From contig JAMXBD010000391.1 in the NCBI GenBank assembly GCA_024138025.1, forward strand, positions 372,001-436,000: a stretch of DNA of 64,000 bases, read 5' to 3'. Below are positions 54,549 through 64,000 of this stretch, piece after piece (position 1 is the first letter of the stretch; every line of letters starts with the position of its first letter). The notes under the pieces were generated by a model, which was given only the letters and a program-made list of their open reading frames with translations, was not told the DNA's origin and did not search any database. The DNA comes from Combretum micranthum (lineage: Eukaryota > Streptophyta > Magnoliopsida > Myrtales > Combretaceae). The translations under genes were made by a program, and so were the position numbers.

Positions 54549-54555
54549 TATAAAG
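54549..54555 (+). promoter_or_regulatory. TATA box of the ABCG gene
   Basis: TATAAAG lies 11 bases before the first ATG (54,566) but 71 bases before the second in-frame ATG (54,626). The normal TATA-to-start spacing therefore favours translation from the second ATG, whose context CCCACCATGTC is also good. Confidence 0.45.
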
Positions 54556-54565
54556 CTTTCCCAGC

Positions 54566-56903
54566 ATGCATTCCCCTTCTTCACAAACCACCACCCCTTT
54601 AGGAGGCGGCGGAGGATCACCCACCATGTCGTCCGTGGCTAGGCCGGAACCCGCCTTGGGTGATAGCTTACCCCTCTTTACCCCTAACCAAAGGGTAGAA
54701 CTCCAAGAGTACTCTAAAAAGCCGAAACTCAACGGCTCCTCCTCTACTCTAGGAGAGCTTTTGAAGATGGTGGAGGAGGCACGTGCGGATAATCCTGAAA
54801 ACAGAACCCCTCCTTACAACCACTACTACACTGAAGACTATACACGGGCTTCCACTTCGGTTCCTACTACTGCTCCTTTTGTTCTATCCTTCAATAACTT
54901 AACTTACAGTGTCAAAGTTCGCAAGAAGATATCGGTTTCCTCAATGCTTCCTTGTGGAAACCATTCGCTTGATACCCCTGAAAGCCCTGGGAGAACCAAG
55001 GTATTGTTGAATGACATATCCGGGGAAGCTCGGGAGGGCGAAATCATGGCGGTGCTCGGAGCAAGCGGTTCTGGGAAATCTACCCTGATTGATGCTCTAG
55101 CAAATAGGATTGCCAAAGAAAGTTTGAAAGGAACCATCACCTTGAATGGCGAAATCCTAGAATCAAGGCTTTTGAAAGTCATCTCGGCTTATGTTATGCA
55201 AGATGATCTTCTATTCCCTATGTTGACGGTGGAGGAGACACTCATGTTTTCTGCAGAATTCCGGCTTCCTAGAAGCCTGCCTAAGTCCAAGAAGAAAGCT
55301 AGAGTGCAGGCCTTGATAGACCAACTCGGGCTGCGAAATGCTGCTTCAACTGTGATAGGAGACGAAGGACATAGAGGCGTTTCGGGTGGTGAAAGGAGGC
55401 GTGTTTCGATCGGAATCGATATAATTCATGACCCCATTGTGCTTTTCCTTGATGAGCCCACCTCAGGGCTTGACTCTACAAGTGCATTTATGGTGGTTAA
55501 GGTTCTACAGAGGATTGCTCAAAGTGGAAGCATAGTGATCATGTCTATACACCAGCCAAGTTCTAGGATTCTAAGTCTTCTAGACCGCTTGATCTTTCTG
55601 TCTCATGGAAACACTGTCTTCAGCGGTTCGCCTAGCGGCCTGCCTGAATTCTTTGCTAAATTTGGCCATCCTATCCCTGAAAATGAAAATAGGACTGAAT
55701 TTGCGCTAGACTTGATCAGAGAACTCGAGGAAACCCCTAGGGGTACAAAGAGCCTAGTCGAGTTTAACAAATCCTGGCAAGCTGAAAAAGCGGCCTGCCA
55801 GATCCAGAACCAAAACCATAACCAAAATGGTTTTGCTTCAATCCATCAAAGGCTCTTGCTCAGAGATGCCATAAGCGCAAGCATGTCAAGAGGAAAACTT
55901 GTCTCGAACACAACCAACGACACATCGACCCTTACCTCCCTCATCCTCCAATATCCCTACTTTTGCCAACCCTTTATGGAAGGAAATAATAGTGATCTCC
56001 AAGAGATCCATGCTAAACTCGAGACGGATGCCAGAACTTTTTGGCATCCGTTTTGGTGCAGTCCTCATCACAGGGATAATACTAGCCACCATGTTCCGCC
56101 ACCTAGATGACTCCCCAAAAGGCGTCCAAGAGCGCCTAGGTTTTTTTGCTTTTGCAATGTCAACCACCTTCTACACTTGTGCAGAAGCCATCCCTGTCTT
56201 CCTTATGGAACGCTACATCTTCATGAGAGAAACAGCCTACAATGCATATAGAAGATCCTCCTACGTCCTAGCACACTCCATAATCTCCATTCCCTCGCTT
56301 ATAGTCCTCTCCCTTGCATTTGCCGCGGTCACATATTGGCCCGTAGGCCTGGCAGGCGGCTTCTCGGGTTTCCTCTTCTTCTTCTACGCCATCCTAGCTT
56401 CCTTCTGGGCGGGTAGCTCATTCGTGACCTTCTTATCAGGCATCGTATCCCATGTTATGCTCGGTTTCACTGTTGTTGTCGCCATTTTAGCCTACTTCGT
56501 CCTGTTCAGTGGATTTTTCATATCCAGGGATAGAATTCCATTATACTGGATTTGGTTCCACTACTTATCACTTGTGAAATACCCTTATGAGGGTGTGCTT
56601 CAAAACGAATTCGACGATCCGGTTCGGTGTTTTGTAAGAGGTGTTCAAATGTTTGATAATACCCCATTAGGATCTGTATCAGATTCACTTAAACTCAAGC
56701 TGTTGAGCAACATGGGAAGTACGTTGGGGATGAATTTGACAGGTTCAACATGTGTTACTACAGGAGTTGATATCTTGAGGGGTCAAGGGATTACAGAAAT
56801 TAGCAAATGGAATTGCTTGTGGATTACTATTGCTTGGGGTTTCTTCTTCAGGATTCTGTTCTATTTTACTCTTATATTAGGGAGCAAGAACAAGAGGAGC
56901 TGA
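54566..56903 (+). CDS. ABCG (white-brown complex) half-transporter, intronless
   Basis: A plasma-membrane ABC half-transporter of the plant ABCG1/2/6/16/20 group, whose studied members export suberin and cutin/pollen-wall lipid precursors; its own substrate is inferred only. Counting from 54,566, Walker [10 protein letters not shown] is at residues 165-173, the Q-loop VMQDD at 210-214, the signature VSGGE at 272-276, Walker [14 protein letters not shown] at 291-303 and the H-loop His329. The C-terminal half has six membrane spans and ends LGSKNKRS. The total, 2,338 bases, is one over a multiple of three. The frame shifts near 55,925-55,945 (an extra C in a CCC run is the simplest cause), splitting it into 54,566-56,110 and a second frame ending at 56,903. 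Repaired length is about 778 residues, or 758 from the likelier start at 54,626. Confidence 0.92.
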
Positions 56904-57643
56904 GATAAAACCGTACATGACGAATTTTAAGAAAAATAATGTTTTTCTTATGTATGTTTAAGTAATTACATATTTGTTCTTATGTTCCACATTTTGGGAC
57001 CTTTGCTATCAAATGCTGTAACTTAGTGATTACTTTCCGGTATAATTATCATTTGTTATGTATTTCTTCATAATCTCAGTAAGTAGCAACTGTGGACTGT
57101 GTAGTGGCCAGTACCATACTGGGAATTATGATCAAAGATCATTTCCACATGGGCGATGGCTTGCATTGTCATTTGAAATGAGTTGCACTTGAACTAAAAT
57201 CAAACTTCACTTTGATATAAAGTTTTAGAGTATGAGCTCACTTCGCACTTAATTGAGTTTAGAATTTTGATTTGAAGCTCAATTCGAAATAGTATTTATA
57301 AGTTGAAACTCGATTCAATTTAAAAAAATAAATTTCTTCAAAGGAAACATTACTAATATGCAATTTTAATTAATATTTATGTTTAACTTGAATTTGATTA
57401 TGCTTGCAAGCTAATTGAATTAAAAATCATGAAATTCAATTTCAACTCAATTAATTAAACTCCTCAAGTTTGATCATGACTACATTATTATCAAGTCAAG
57501 ACCTTAATGGCTAATACAATTGTTATTAAGTTGAAACTTAAACTCAGGACAACTCATGCGATTAACTTGACTATACCCCTATATATGGATAGAGAAATAG
57601 CATTACCCATATCCTTGACTTGTAAGTTTTGTTGGTATGAAAA
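56904..57643. other. 3' region of the ABCG gene and intergenic DNA
   Basis: AT-rich, no further gene seen. The first 150-200 bases are likely 3' untranslated sequence. Confidence 0.5.
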
Positions 57644-58240
57644 CTAGAGCTGAAAATATGAGCAGCGGCTCATGGGCTGACCCATCAACTCTCTCAAAAA
57701 AGCAGATTGCAGCCAAATTTTTTTGACCTATTTAAAAGCAGGTCGAATAAATGCAGCCTGTTTAACCCGCAAGCTAAAGCGGGCCAACCCGAAAAAAGAA
57801 AAGGAAAAAAGAAACAAAAACAAGAAGAACAAGAGGAGAAGTTTAAAAATAAGAATAATATAACATCTTAGTGATTATTGATGCATGTTATGGAAGAAGA
57901 AGGATGATGCATGTATCACAAGTGTTATAATATTTTTTAAAAGGCATACTTATTGATTTAAACGTAAGATGATATCTAATAAATCATTTAAAAAACTTAT
58001 TTTATGTATAAATAATCAAAATAGTAATTAAATTAGTCGTTAATATATATATATATATATAACCTTAAAATATATAAATAATTCTAATTTTCACATAAAC
58101 TAATATTAAAAATTAAAAAAAATAATTTTGGTTTGTGGCCTAGCTAGTTTAAAAGCGGGGCCAAAACGACTTGGCCCTTTAACCTGCAGGCTAAAATGGA
58201 TCAGGCCGAGCCAGCCTGTTTACCTGCTTTGCCCACTTCT
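57644..58240. mobile_element. hAT-like nonautonomous element, about 600 bp
   Basis: It starts CTAGAGCTGAAAATATGAG and ends CTGCTTTGCCCACTTCT, imperfect inverted ends of the type seen in plant hAT MITEs. A direct repeat ATGAAAA flanks it (57,637-57,643 and 58,241-58,247), close to the eight bases expected. GGGCTGACCC and GGGCCAACCCG near the left end match AGGCCGAGCCAGCC at the right end in inverted orientation. The centre is AT-rich and noncoding. Confidence 0.65.
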
Positions 58241-60329
58241 ATGAAAAATGTTACACAAGTATTAATATGCTATGTGTATCGATAAGTGATAGACCCAAAT
58301 AAATTACATTTTGACATATTGATAAAAGATTAATTTATATTCGTAAAAAAAATCATACCTAAATATTATTTGTATTTATACGTTTCTAATTGATTCAATA
58401 AACGAGCTAGGTTGCTGATTTGGATGCTTTTTTTTTTATGTTATTTTGTAGTGCTTTCTAAACTTTATATATAGTAAAATATTTTATATCATGCAATATA
58501 TAAAATTCGAGCTATACACTAATTCTTATGAGCATAGTCGCGTTAGGATCGTACATTACATATTAAGATAAAGAATACAATATATTATTCGTTAACAACT
58601 AAAAAGGAATATAAAAATTTGTTTGTTTCTTATTATTATTATTTTTTTCAATATATAATAACGTGTCGTTCTCATTTGAATTTTGATTTGACATTTCATG
58701 ATTTGAATAGCTGCGTGGGTATATTTATTATTTGTTCTATTCAATAATGTTAATCTAAATTCCAATATTAGCTGTAAACGATATTGATAAGAAGATCCTA
58801 TCTCCACCTGACATGCTTAAGAAAAAAAATTTCTTGTGAAACAACTCTTTATTGAATCTTTTTTTTTTTGGCCCATTATTGAATCTAATCTATATGATAT
58901 ATGCTAAGCAATAAAATATATAACAAAAACACTAGTCAGAAATTATTAATATATTTATGATATGGCTAAATCTTTATTGAATTGATTTTTATAAATATAT
59001 TTTTTAACTATGTGACATATAATGATCGATGAAAAAAAATAATAATAATAATATACTTATCATGTGTAAAATAGTTTTGTGGCAGAATATTTCGAAGCCC
59101 TCATCTATTATAGAATTATTCTCACTAAAGGATGTGATATGATTATGATTTGGCCACTAATAATAATAATAAATAATAATAATAAGCAGCATATTTATTA
59201 TTTATTTATTGATGACATACTTTGGTTATTAGAATTGTTATTTCTAATAATAAATAATTATTCTATACCAATCTCGGGATAGACACCTATTTAGTTTTGA
59301 CGGAATATTAATCAAAATTAACATAAAGACTTGTACAATCCCTTCTTAAAAATTCAACGTATCATATTAAAAAAATAAAAAGGGTTGCAAAAGTTTTAAC
59401 GACTCATTAGTAAAAAAATAAAAATAGACAATTTGTTTTCCATTGCTTGGCTGTACTCATCTAATAAAATTGTTTGAATAATTACTATTGCTGATGTATA
59501 ATAATTGATTCAATTTTTTTCCCCTACCCAATATAAATACGTGTTTTTTTAATTAGAATAAATGATGTTCATTCCTTCTTTCTAAATAGTCATAATAATA
59601 TTTAAAAAAATAGAAAATGCTTTTTCTCATAAATAGATCGTGGGTTAACTCAATCATAGGTTGTGTGGGCTTTTGTTTTTGTTAAACTAAGTCTAGCATG
59701 AAAATTTAATTTGATTCAAAGAAACAGATTTATCTAAATAAATAAACTAAACCATACAAAATACATAACTTTCTCTCAAAATTATTGGTTCAGTGGGCCT
59801 TTTTTTCTTAAAAAAAATATGTTAAAGAATGTTATAGAGGATATTGTTTGATTACCCATAAAAAAAAGCACAATTACATGAAAATAATTACTAGAATAGC
59901 AAAGTAAAATTGTATCTTATAGATAGGATTTTTTAGTTAAAATATAAGACATTAGTGCAAACGCATAAATCATGTCACACTTACAAATTAGCAATGTATC
60001 AAACTTTTGAAATCACTTATGCTATATGCAATTTTGTTTTGGTAATTAAAATAATATTATTTGTGTTTGGTTTTTTTTTTTTTTTTTTAGACAGGGGGTT
60101 TTACCCACATATTATAACATAATTGATAGAGTCAAATTAAAACATAATTTTACCTTTATATTATATAGCAATTGTAATATACTTCCTTATATTTACCTCC
60201 AATGCTTTATGCTGGTTCATTTCAACATCGCCTATAATTCTTAATTTTTTTAATAAAAAGAATTTGTTAGTAAACTCTTGGAGTTCAATATATGTCTAAG
60301 GTTTATGTGGAAAAATATTACCAATATAC
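58241..60329. other. very AT-rich intergenic DNA
   Basis: Contains AAT trinucleotide repeats (59,158-59,184), a 17-base T run at about 60,072 and other low-complexity sequence. No supported gene. Confidence 0.5.
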
Positions 60330-60660
60330 AATTCTAATGAAATTAATTACCAATATACCATACTAAAATCGCGTTTGATAAACGGGATATAATTTTTTAC
60401 ATGTAAATCGTGATATATAGACATATAATGTTTTAATACCGTACCTATATCGCGTTTGTAAAAAGCGATACACGTATATTGCTTAAAGCAATCGCGATAT
60501 AGCATGTATATTGCGACTACCAAACGCGATATACGTATGAAAATAATACATATATTGCTTCTTCATTTCGCGATATAAGTACGGTATTGTAATTTTGTAT
60601 ATCCTGTTTTTAAGTCGCGATTTAGAAGTGGTATATTGGTAATTATTTTTATAATGATCT
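60330..60660. mobile_element. palindromic MITE rich in CGCGATAT motifs
   Basis: Terminal inverted repeats of about 45 bases: TTAATTACCAATATACCA on the left pairs with TGGTATATTGGTAATTAT on the right. Between them, at least seven variants of TATCGCG/CGCGATAT occur, and the centre pairs with itself (ATACACGTATATTGC with GCGATATACGTATG). No coding capacity. The superfamily is not assigned because no clear target duplication was found. Confidence 0.7.
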
Positions 60661-61011
60661 TAAATAAGTAATTAATTTTTATAAGTGTCATAAACTGAAA
60701 ATTATTTCTAAACTCTTGTGTATATAATATGTTTAAAATAGGATTATCTATTTAATTTGTTTCTATTACATCAGAAGCAACAGATCACCGGTCACTTTAT
60801 CCTCCAGCCAAAGAACCGGACTCCAGCATCCGGTTCATCCGAAAATAATTTCTGGTCTTTTTGTGCTCTAGACCGACAGAAACAAAAGCAGTTAGTTTTT
60901 GAGGAACACACATGTTAACTAACTTAACCGTTTTTACCTCCGCAGATAAGATTAAAAAAAAAAAATGTCTTCCGCTTACTCTTTCCCACTCTCAGTCTCG
61001 GCACAATCTGC
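60661..61011 (+). promoter_or_regulatory. upstream region of the cysteine-cluster gene
   Basis: Composition turns from AT-rich to mixed around 60,770. The stretch 60,780-61,011 is a plausible promoter and 5' leader. No canonical TATA box was seen close to the start. Confidence 0.35.
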
Positions 61012-62157
61012 ATGTCCAAGCGCCGCTCAACACGTCAGGCGTCGAAGATAAAGCTCAAGCAAAGGAAGAAAAGCTCAGTTGGGTTCGGCAGCGAGAGACA
61101 AGAAGAAAAATGGCGGTGCGTGAGGGATGCGGCGCGTGCTGTAAGCTCGATAAAGGTCCCGCCTTTGCAACTCCTGAAGAGATTTTTGAAGACCCAAATG
61201 ACATTCAGGTTAGGTTTTCTTGTAAGTTGTGACTTTAGCTTCTGTTCTATGTTTCTAGGTTTTTTTCTGTACACGAATTGTTTGTTGAAATGATCATGAG
61301 ATTGGCCTTGCTGCATTATTCCGAGTGTTGGTCTTTTGCAGCTAGGGTGTGAAAGGGCAAAACTACTGGCAAACTACTCAAGTTCGGATAGATATTTACT
61401 TGGTTAAATTTAGAAACAATTGAGTCTAGTTCGAGCTCAAGTTGCTCGAGTTGCTAATTAGGCTGAGTTCAAACTTGGCATAATGTTTGACCCGACTAGC
61501 TTGCATATGTCACAGTGTGATTCTTCGTCTTTTTGCAATGATTTGGAAATTGAAATGGAATTTTCCTTTTCACCTTCTTAAAGAAAACGATCAAGTTGCC
61601 ATTACAGCTGTCCAATCAACAAGAAGTCTGTGATCGAATTCATGAGTTTAATCTTCATGCTAGAAAGTTATATATCTTACTCTTGCATAAGCATATGATC
61701 CCGTATGGGAAACAACCAAAAGAAATTATTCTTAATCTATTCATAGATCTGCAACTTTTTGTTATGTGAAGGGATGATATTGCTTATGCATTTGATCTTT
61801 GTTTGCAAAATTTTCAGCTGTATAGAAGCATGGTTGGCCCAGATGGATGGTGCATACACTTTGAGAAGAGCACACGCAAATGCTCTATCTACTCTGGTGG
61901 GTACACTCCATTGGTTAGTTTCATGTGAATTGCAGATTTTGCTGGTCTCGGTATTGAGTTTTGATGATAACATTGTTTTTATAGATCGACCATATTTCTG
62001 TCGTGTCGAACCGGGTATCTTCCTGTCATTGTATGGAATCGAGGAGAAAAAATTTAATAAAGAGGCTTGCAATTGCTGTAGAGACACCATTAAAGCAATA
62101 TATGGTTCTGGTTCTGAAGAGCTGGAAAAGTTTAATCGCTCAGTGAGAAGTTCCTGA
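61012..62157 (+). CDS. cysteine-cluster protein (CxxCxxCC zinc/iron-chelating family, UPF0153-like), three exons
   Basis: Exons: 61012-61208, 61818-61896, 61985-62157, with GT-AG introns. A basic N-terminus (MSKRRSTRQASK) is followed by GCGACC, then WC, RKCSIY, YFCRVEP and CNCCRDTIKAIYG, and the protein ends FNRSVRSS. The ordered Cys residues match a family predicted to bind zinc or iron; its role in plants is unknown. Exon 1 is one base short of a whole number of codons. The frame from ATG 61,012 and the frame of the Cys cluster differ by one base near 61,119-61,124 (probably a missing G). With the repair the product is 149 residues. Alternatively, translation from an ATG at 61,110 (MAVREGCGACC) gives 116 residues without repair, but lacks the basic N-terminus usual in plant relatives. 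Confidence 0.85.
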
Positions 62158-63584
62158 GGTTGCTTTGCAGAGTTGCTCTTTAGAAGCTGTAATTGATGGC
62201 AAGTGTATTGGATGGCTGTGCAACCTTTCATCAGGTATCAGAGGGAGAGATATAGTTTTATCTCATCTAGGAAATTCTCCATGATATCTCTGTGTTTTAG
62301 CAGAGAATGGCCGTTTTTTCATTGCATCTCATACTGATAAGCAATTTTGTATAACTTAAGCAAAATTCTGTTTTTCATTGTTAGAACTCAATGGGCTGCA
62401 GGACAAGGAGGGGAGTATTCACCATTCGCAAACCCGAGTATGAACCTGCTTTCTTGGACTTGTACAGGTTGTTGGACCAGATGGTGCCCAATCAATGGAA
62501 AAAGAAGAAAAAAAAATTGAACTACATTTTTTTTCTCTAACTTAAAATTTATTTGTGATTTGATTTGTTCACCTTTCTTCATAATCTCAAAATATCACAT
62601 GATGCATATCTGTACACATTTCTCTGGTATGTTATTCTCATCGTATGCTTTTACATATTGAAATTGTCTTATATTTCATCACTTATGGTGTGTTTGGTAT
62701 GTGGAAATGGATTTGAAATAGAATTGCAACTCCATTCCACTTCCTATGTTTGAAAGCAAATTTAAAGGCTAAAGTGCAATTCTTTTTAGTTAGCATTTGT
62801 GACATTGAAGATAATTTTGGTTTGACTTTAAAAGAACTAAATGGCAATTTCATTATACCTCACTAATAGGAATCTAAAAGTTACAATCTGTTGTTTGTCT
62901 ATTATGTATATAATATATATGTCAAATATTATATATATATGGGTGTAAAGACTTTCAATCTGTTCTATGTATCCTTTTGCTCTCCTTATAATATTCCTTA
63001 ACCTTTTGATTTCATTTCCTTGTTCCGTTATGTATTTCTTAATATTAGAGAGTATTTGAGTGTTTTGTGAGTAATATTTCTGAGTGTTTTAGTCTTGTAA
63101 GAGTATCCTTGTAACATACCTCTACCATATTCAATAAAATTTTTGTAAGTTTCACTATAAATTACATATCTATATAATACATGTAAATATCTTAATGATA
63201 TATTATATATATTACATTACAATATAGCAATATATATGTATATATATATATATATATGTAATGTTATTTACAATATAGAATATTGTCACAAACATATAGA
63301 TACATAGACACACACACACATTAGTGGGAACTGGAATCATGCACTAGGGATGCGAATGCTTAAAAATAAAAACATGGAATATGAATAATATGATAATAGC
63401 TAATTTTACCATTAATATATTAAAGTAATGGAAGAAAAAATAAAGAGACTAAATATTCATGAGGTCAAAAAATTTTGTATTGCCTACTCATTTTGCTATA
63501 TATGGCCTATATCTTCAAATTTAAAGTAAAATAAATTTATAAAGATAAAACACTTTATATGTATGTAATAAATATTATGCTAAT
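62158..63584. other. 3' region of the cysteine-cluster gene and AT-rich intergenic DNA
   Basis: The first several hundred bases probably include 3' untranslated sequence. Runs of TA lie near 62,925-62,940 and 63,231-63,256, and CA repeats near 63,311. No other gene is supported. Confidence 0.45.
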
Positions 63585-64000
63585 TGAAATACCCCGAATT
63601 TTACCAACCTAAGTTAGGAATGTGATAATTAAATACTATCAAAATGCATGTAATTTTGAATTTTATTTAAATTTAACCTAATAATTGAATTTAGATAGCC
63701 TAGTTAAATTGAATTTCATAAATTAAAAAAAAAAATTAGATAATTGGATTAGCAAATGGATTTAATCGAATTTAGCAATTCCAATACCACAAATATTAAT
63801 TCAGCTAATCAAATTACCTTAATTTTCTATCTTCAATATACTTAATTCTTTTCAATTATCAACTTGAACCCAACATCTCAAATTTGACATTTAGGAATTA
63901 AAAATCACATAATAGATAAGGAAGTGGAATGTATTTAGATATTATGAATTAAAACATGAAAAAAAATGAACTCATAAGACTTGGTTAGATATTTCCCTGG
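63585..64000 (-). mobile_element. possible end of a minus-strand gypsy LTR, cut by the window edge
   Basis: TGAAATACCCCGAATTTTACC at 63,585 resembles the plus-strand start of minus-oriented gypsy LTRs (compare TGTAACGCCCTAAATTT at 16,540). AT-rich LTR-like sequence follows to the edge. The rest of the element lies outside the window. Confidence 0.3.

Noticed and set aside
61759..62157. 132-codon open frame starting before exon 2 of the cysteine-cluster gene
   Set aside because: It reads through intron 2; GT-AG junctions and the conserved protein text show that only its last part is coding.

Overview
The window is nuclear DNA from a flowering plant, most likely a eudicot. It is AT-rich, its genes have GT-AG introns, and about two thirds of it is nested, decayed LTR retrotransposons and small inverted-repeat DNA elements. 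No rRNA, tRNA, CRISPR, plasmid or bacterial-type feature was recognised. The species cannot be named from the sequence alone.

Layout. Positions 1-22,960 hold one old Ty1/copia element on the minus strand, of the SIRE/Maximus type, running off the left edge. Two insertions split it: a Ty3/gypsy chromovirus on the plus strand (860-15,992), itself interrupted at 9,193-about 12,540, and a 3.9-kb solo LTR on the minus strand (16,540-20,412) with a near-perfect 5-bp target duplication. At 24,873-28,517 a 0.75-kb sequence is present twice, on both sides of a truncated LTR of the same family as the solo LTR. Nested MITEs lie at 30,580-31,720 and a 167-bp tandem duplication at 33,328-33,662. Positions about 34,612-43,792 look like a Tat/Retand-type gypsy derivative on the minus strand, with LTRs, PBS, PPT and gag. 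It has no recognisable pol but carries a decayed antisense coding region. hAT-type elements lie inside its 5' LTR and just beyond it.

The right third carries the host genes, all on the plus strand: an ER-type P2A Ca2+-ATPase (ECA1-like, eight exons, 45,501-52,130), an intronless ABCG half-transporter of the ABCG1/2/6/16/20 clade (54,566-56,903), and a three-exon cysteine-cluster protein (CxxCxxCC-type zinc/iron-chelating family, 61,012-62,157). Nothing indicates that these three genes work in one pathway; they are ordinary neighbours.

All three conserved genes have small indels that break otherwise intact reading frames: four missing bases in the Ca2+-ATPase, one extra base in the ABC transporter and one missing base in the cysteine-cluster gene. 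Intron phase and length arithmetic locates each of them. Base-level assembly error explains this more simply than three independent pseudogenes. I found no convincing new biological system. The best leads are the pol-less Tat-like element with an antisense ORF, the palindromic arrays inside the gypsy LTRs, the CGCGATAT-rich palindromic MITE, and the repeat-LTR-repeat structure that suggests an unequal exchange between an occupied and an empty insertion site.
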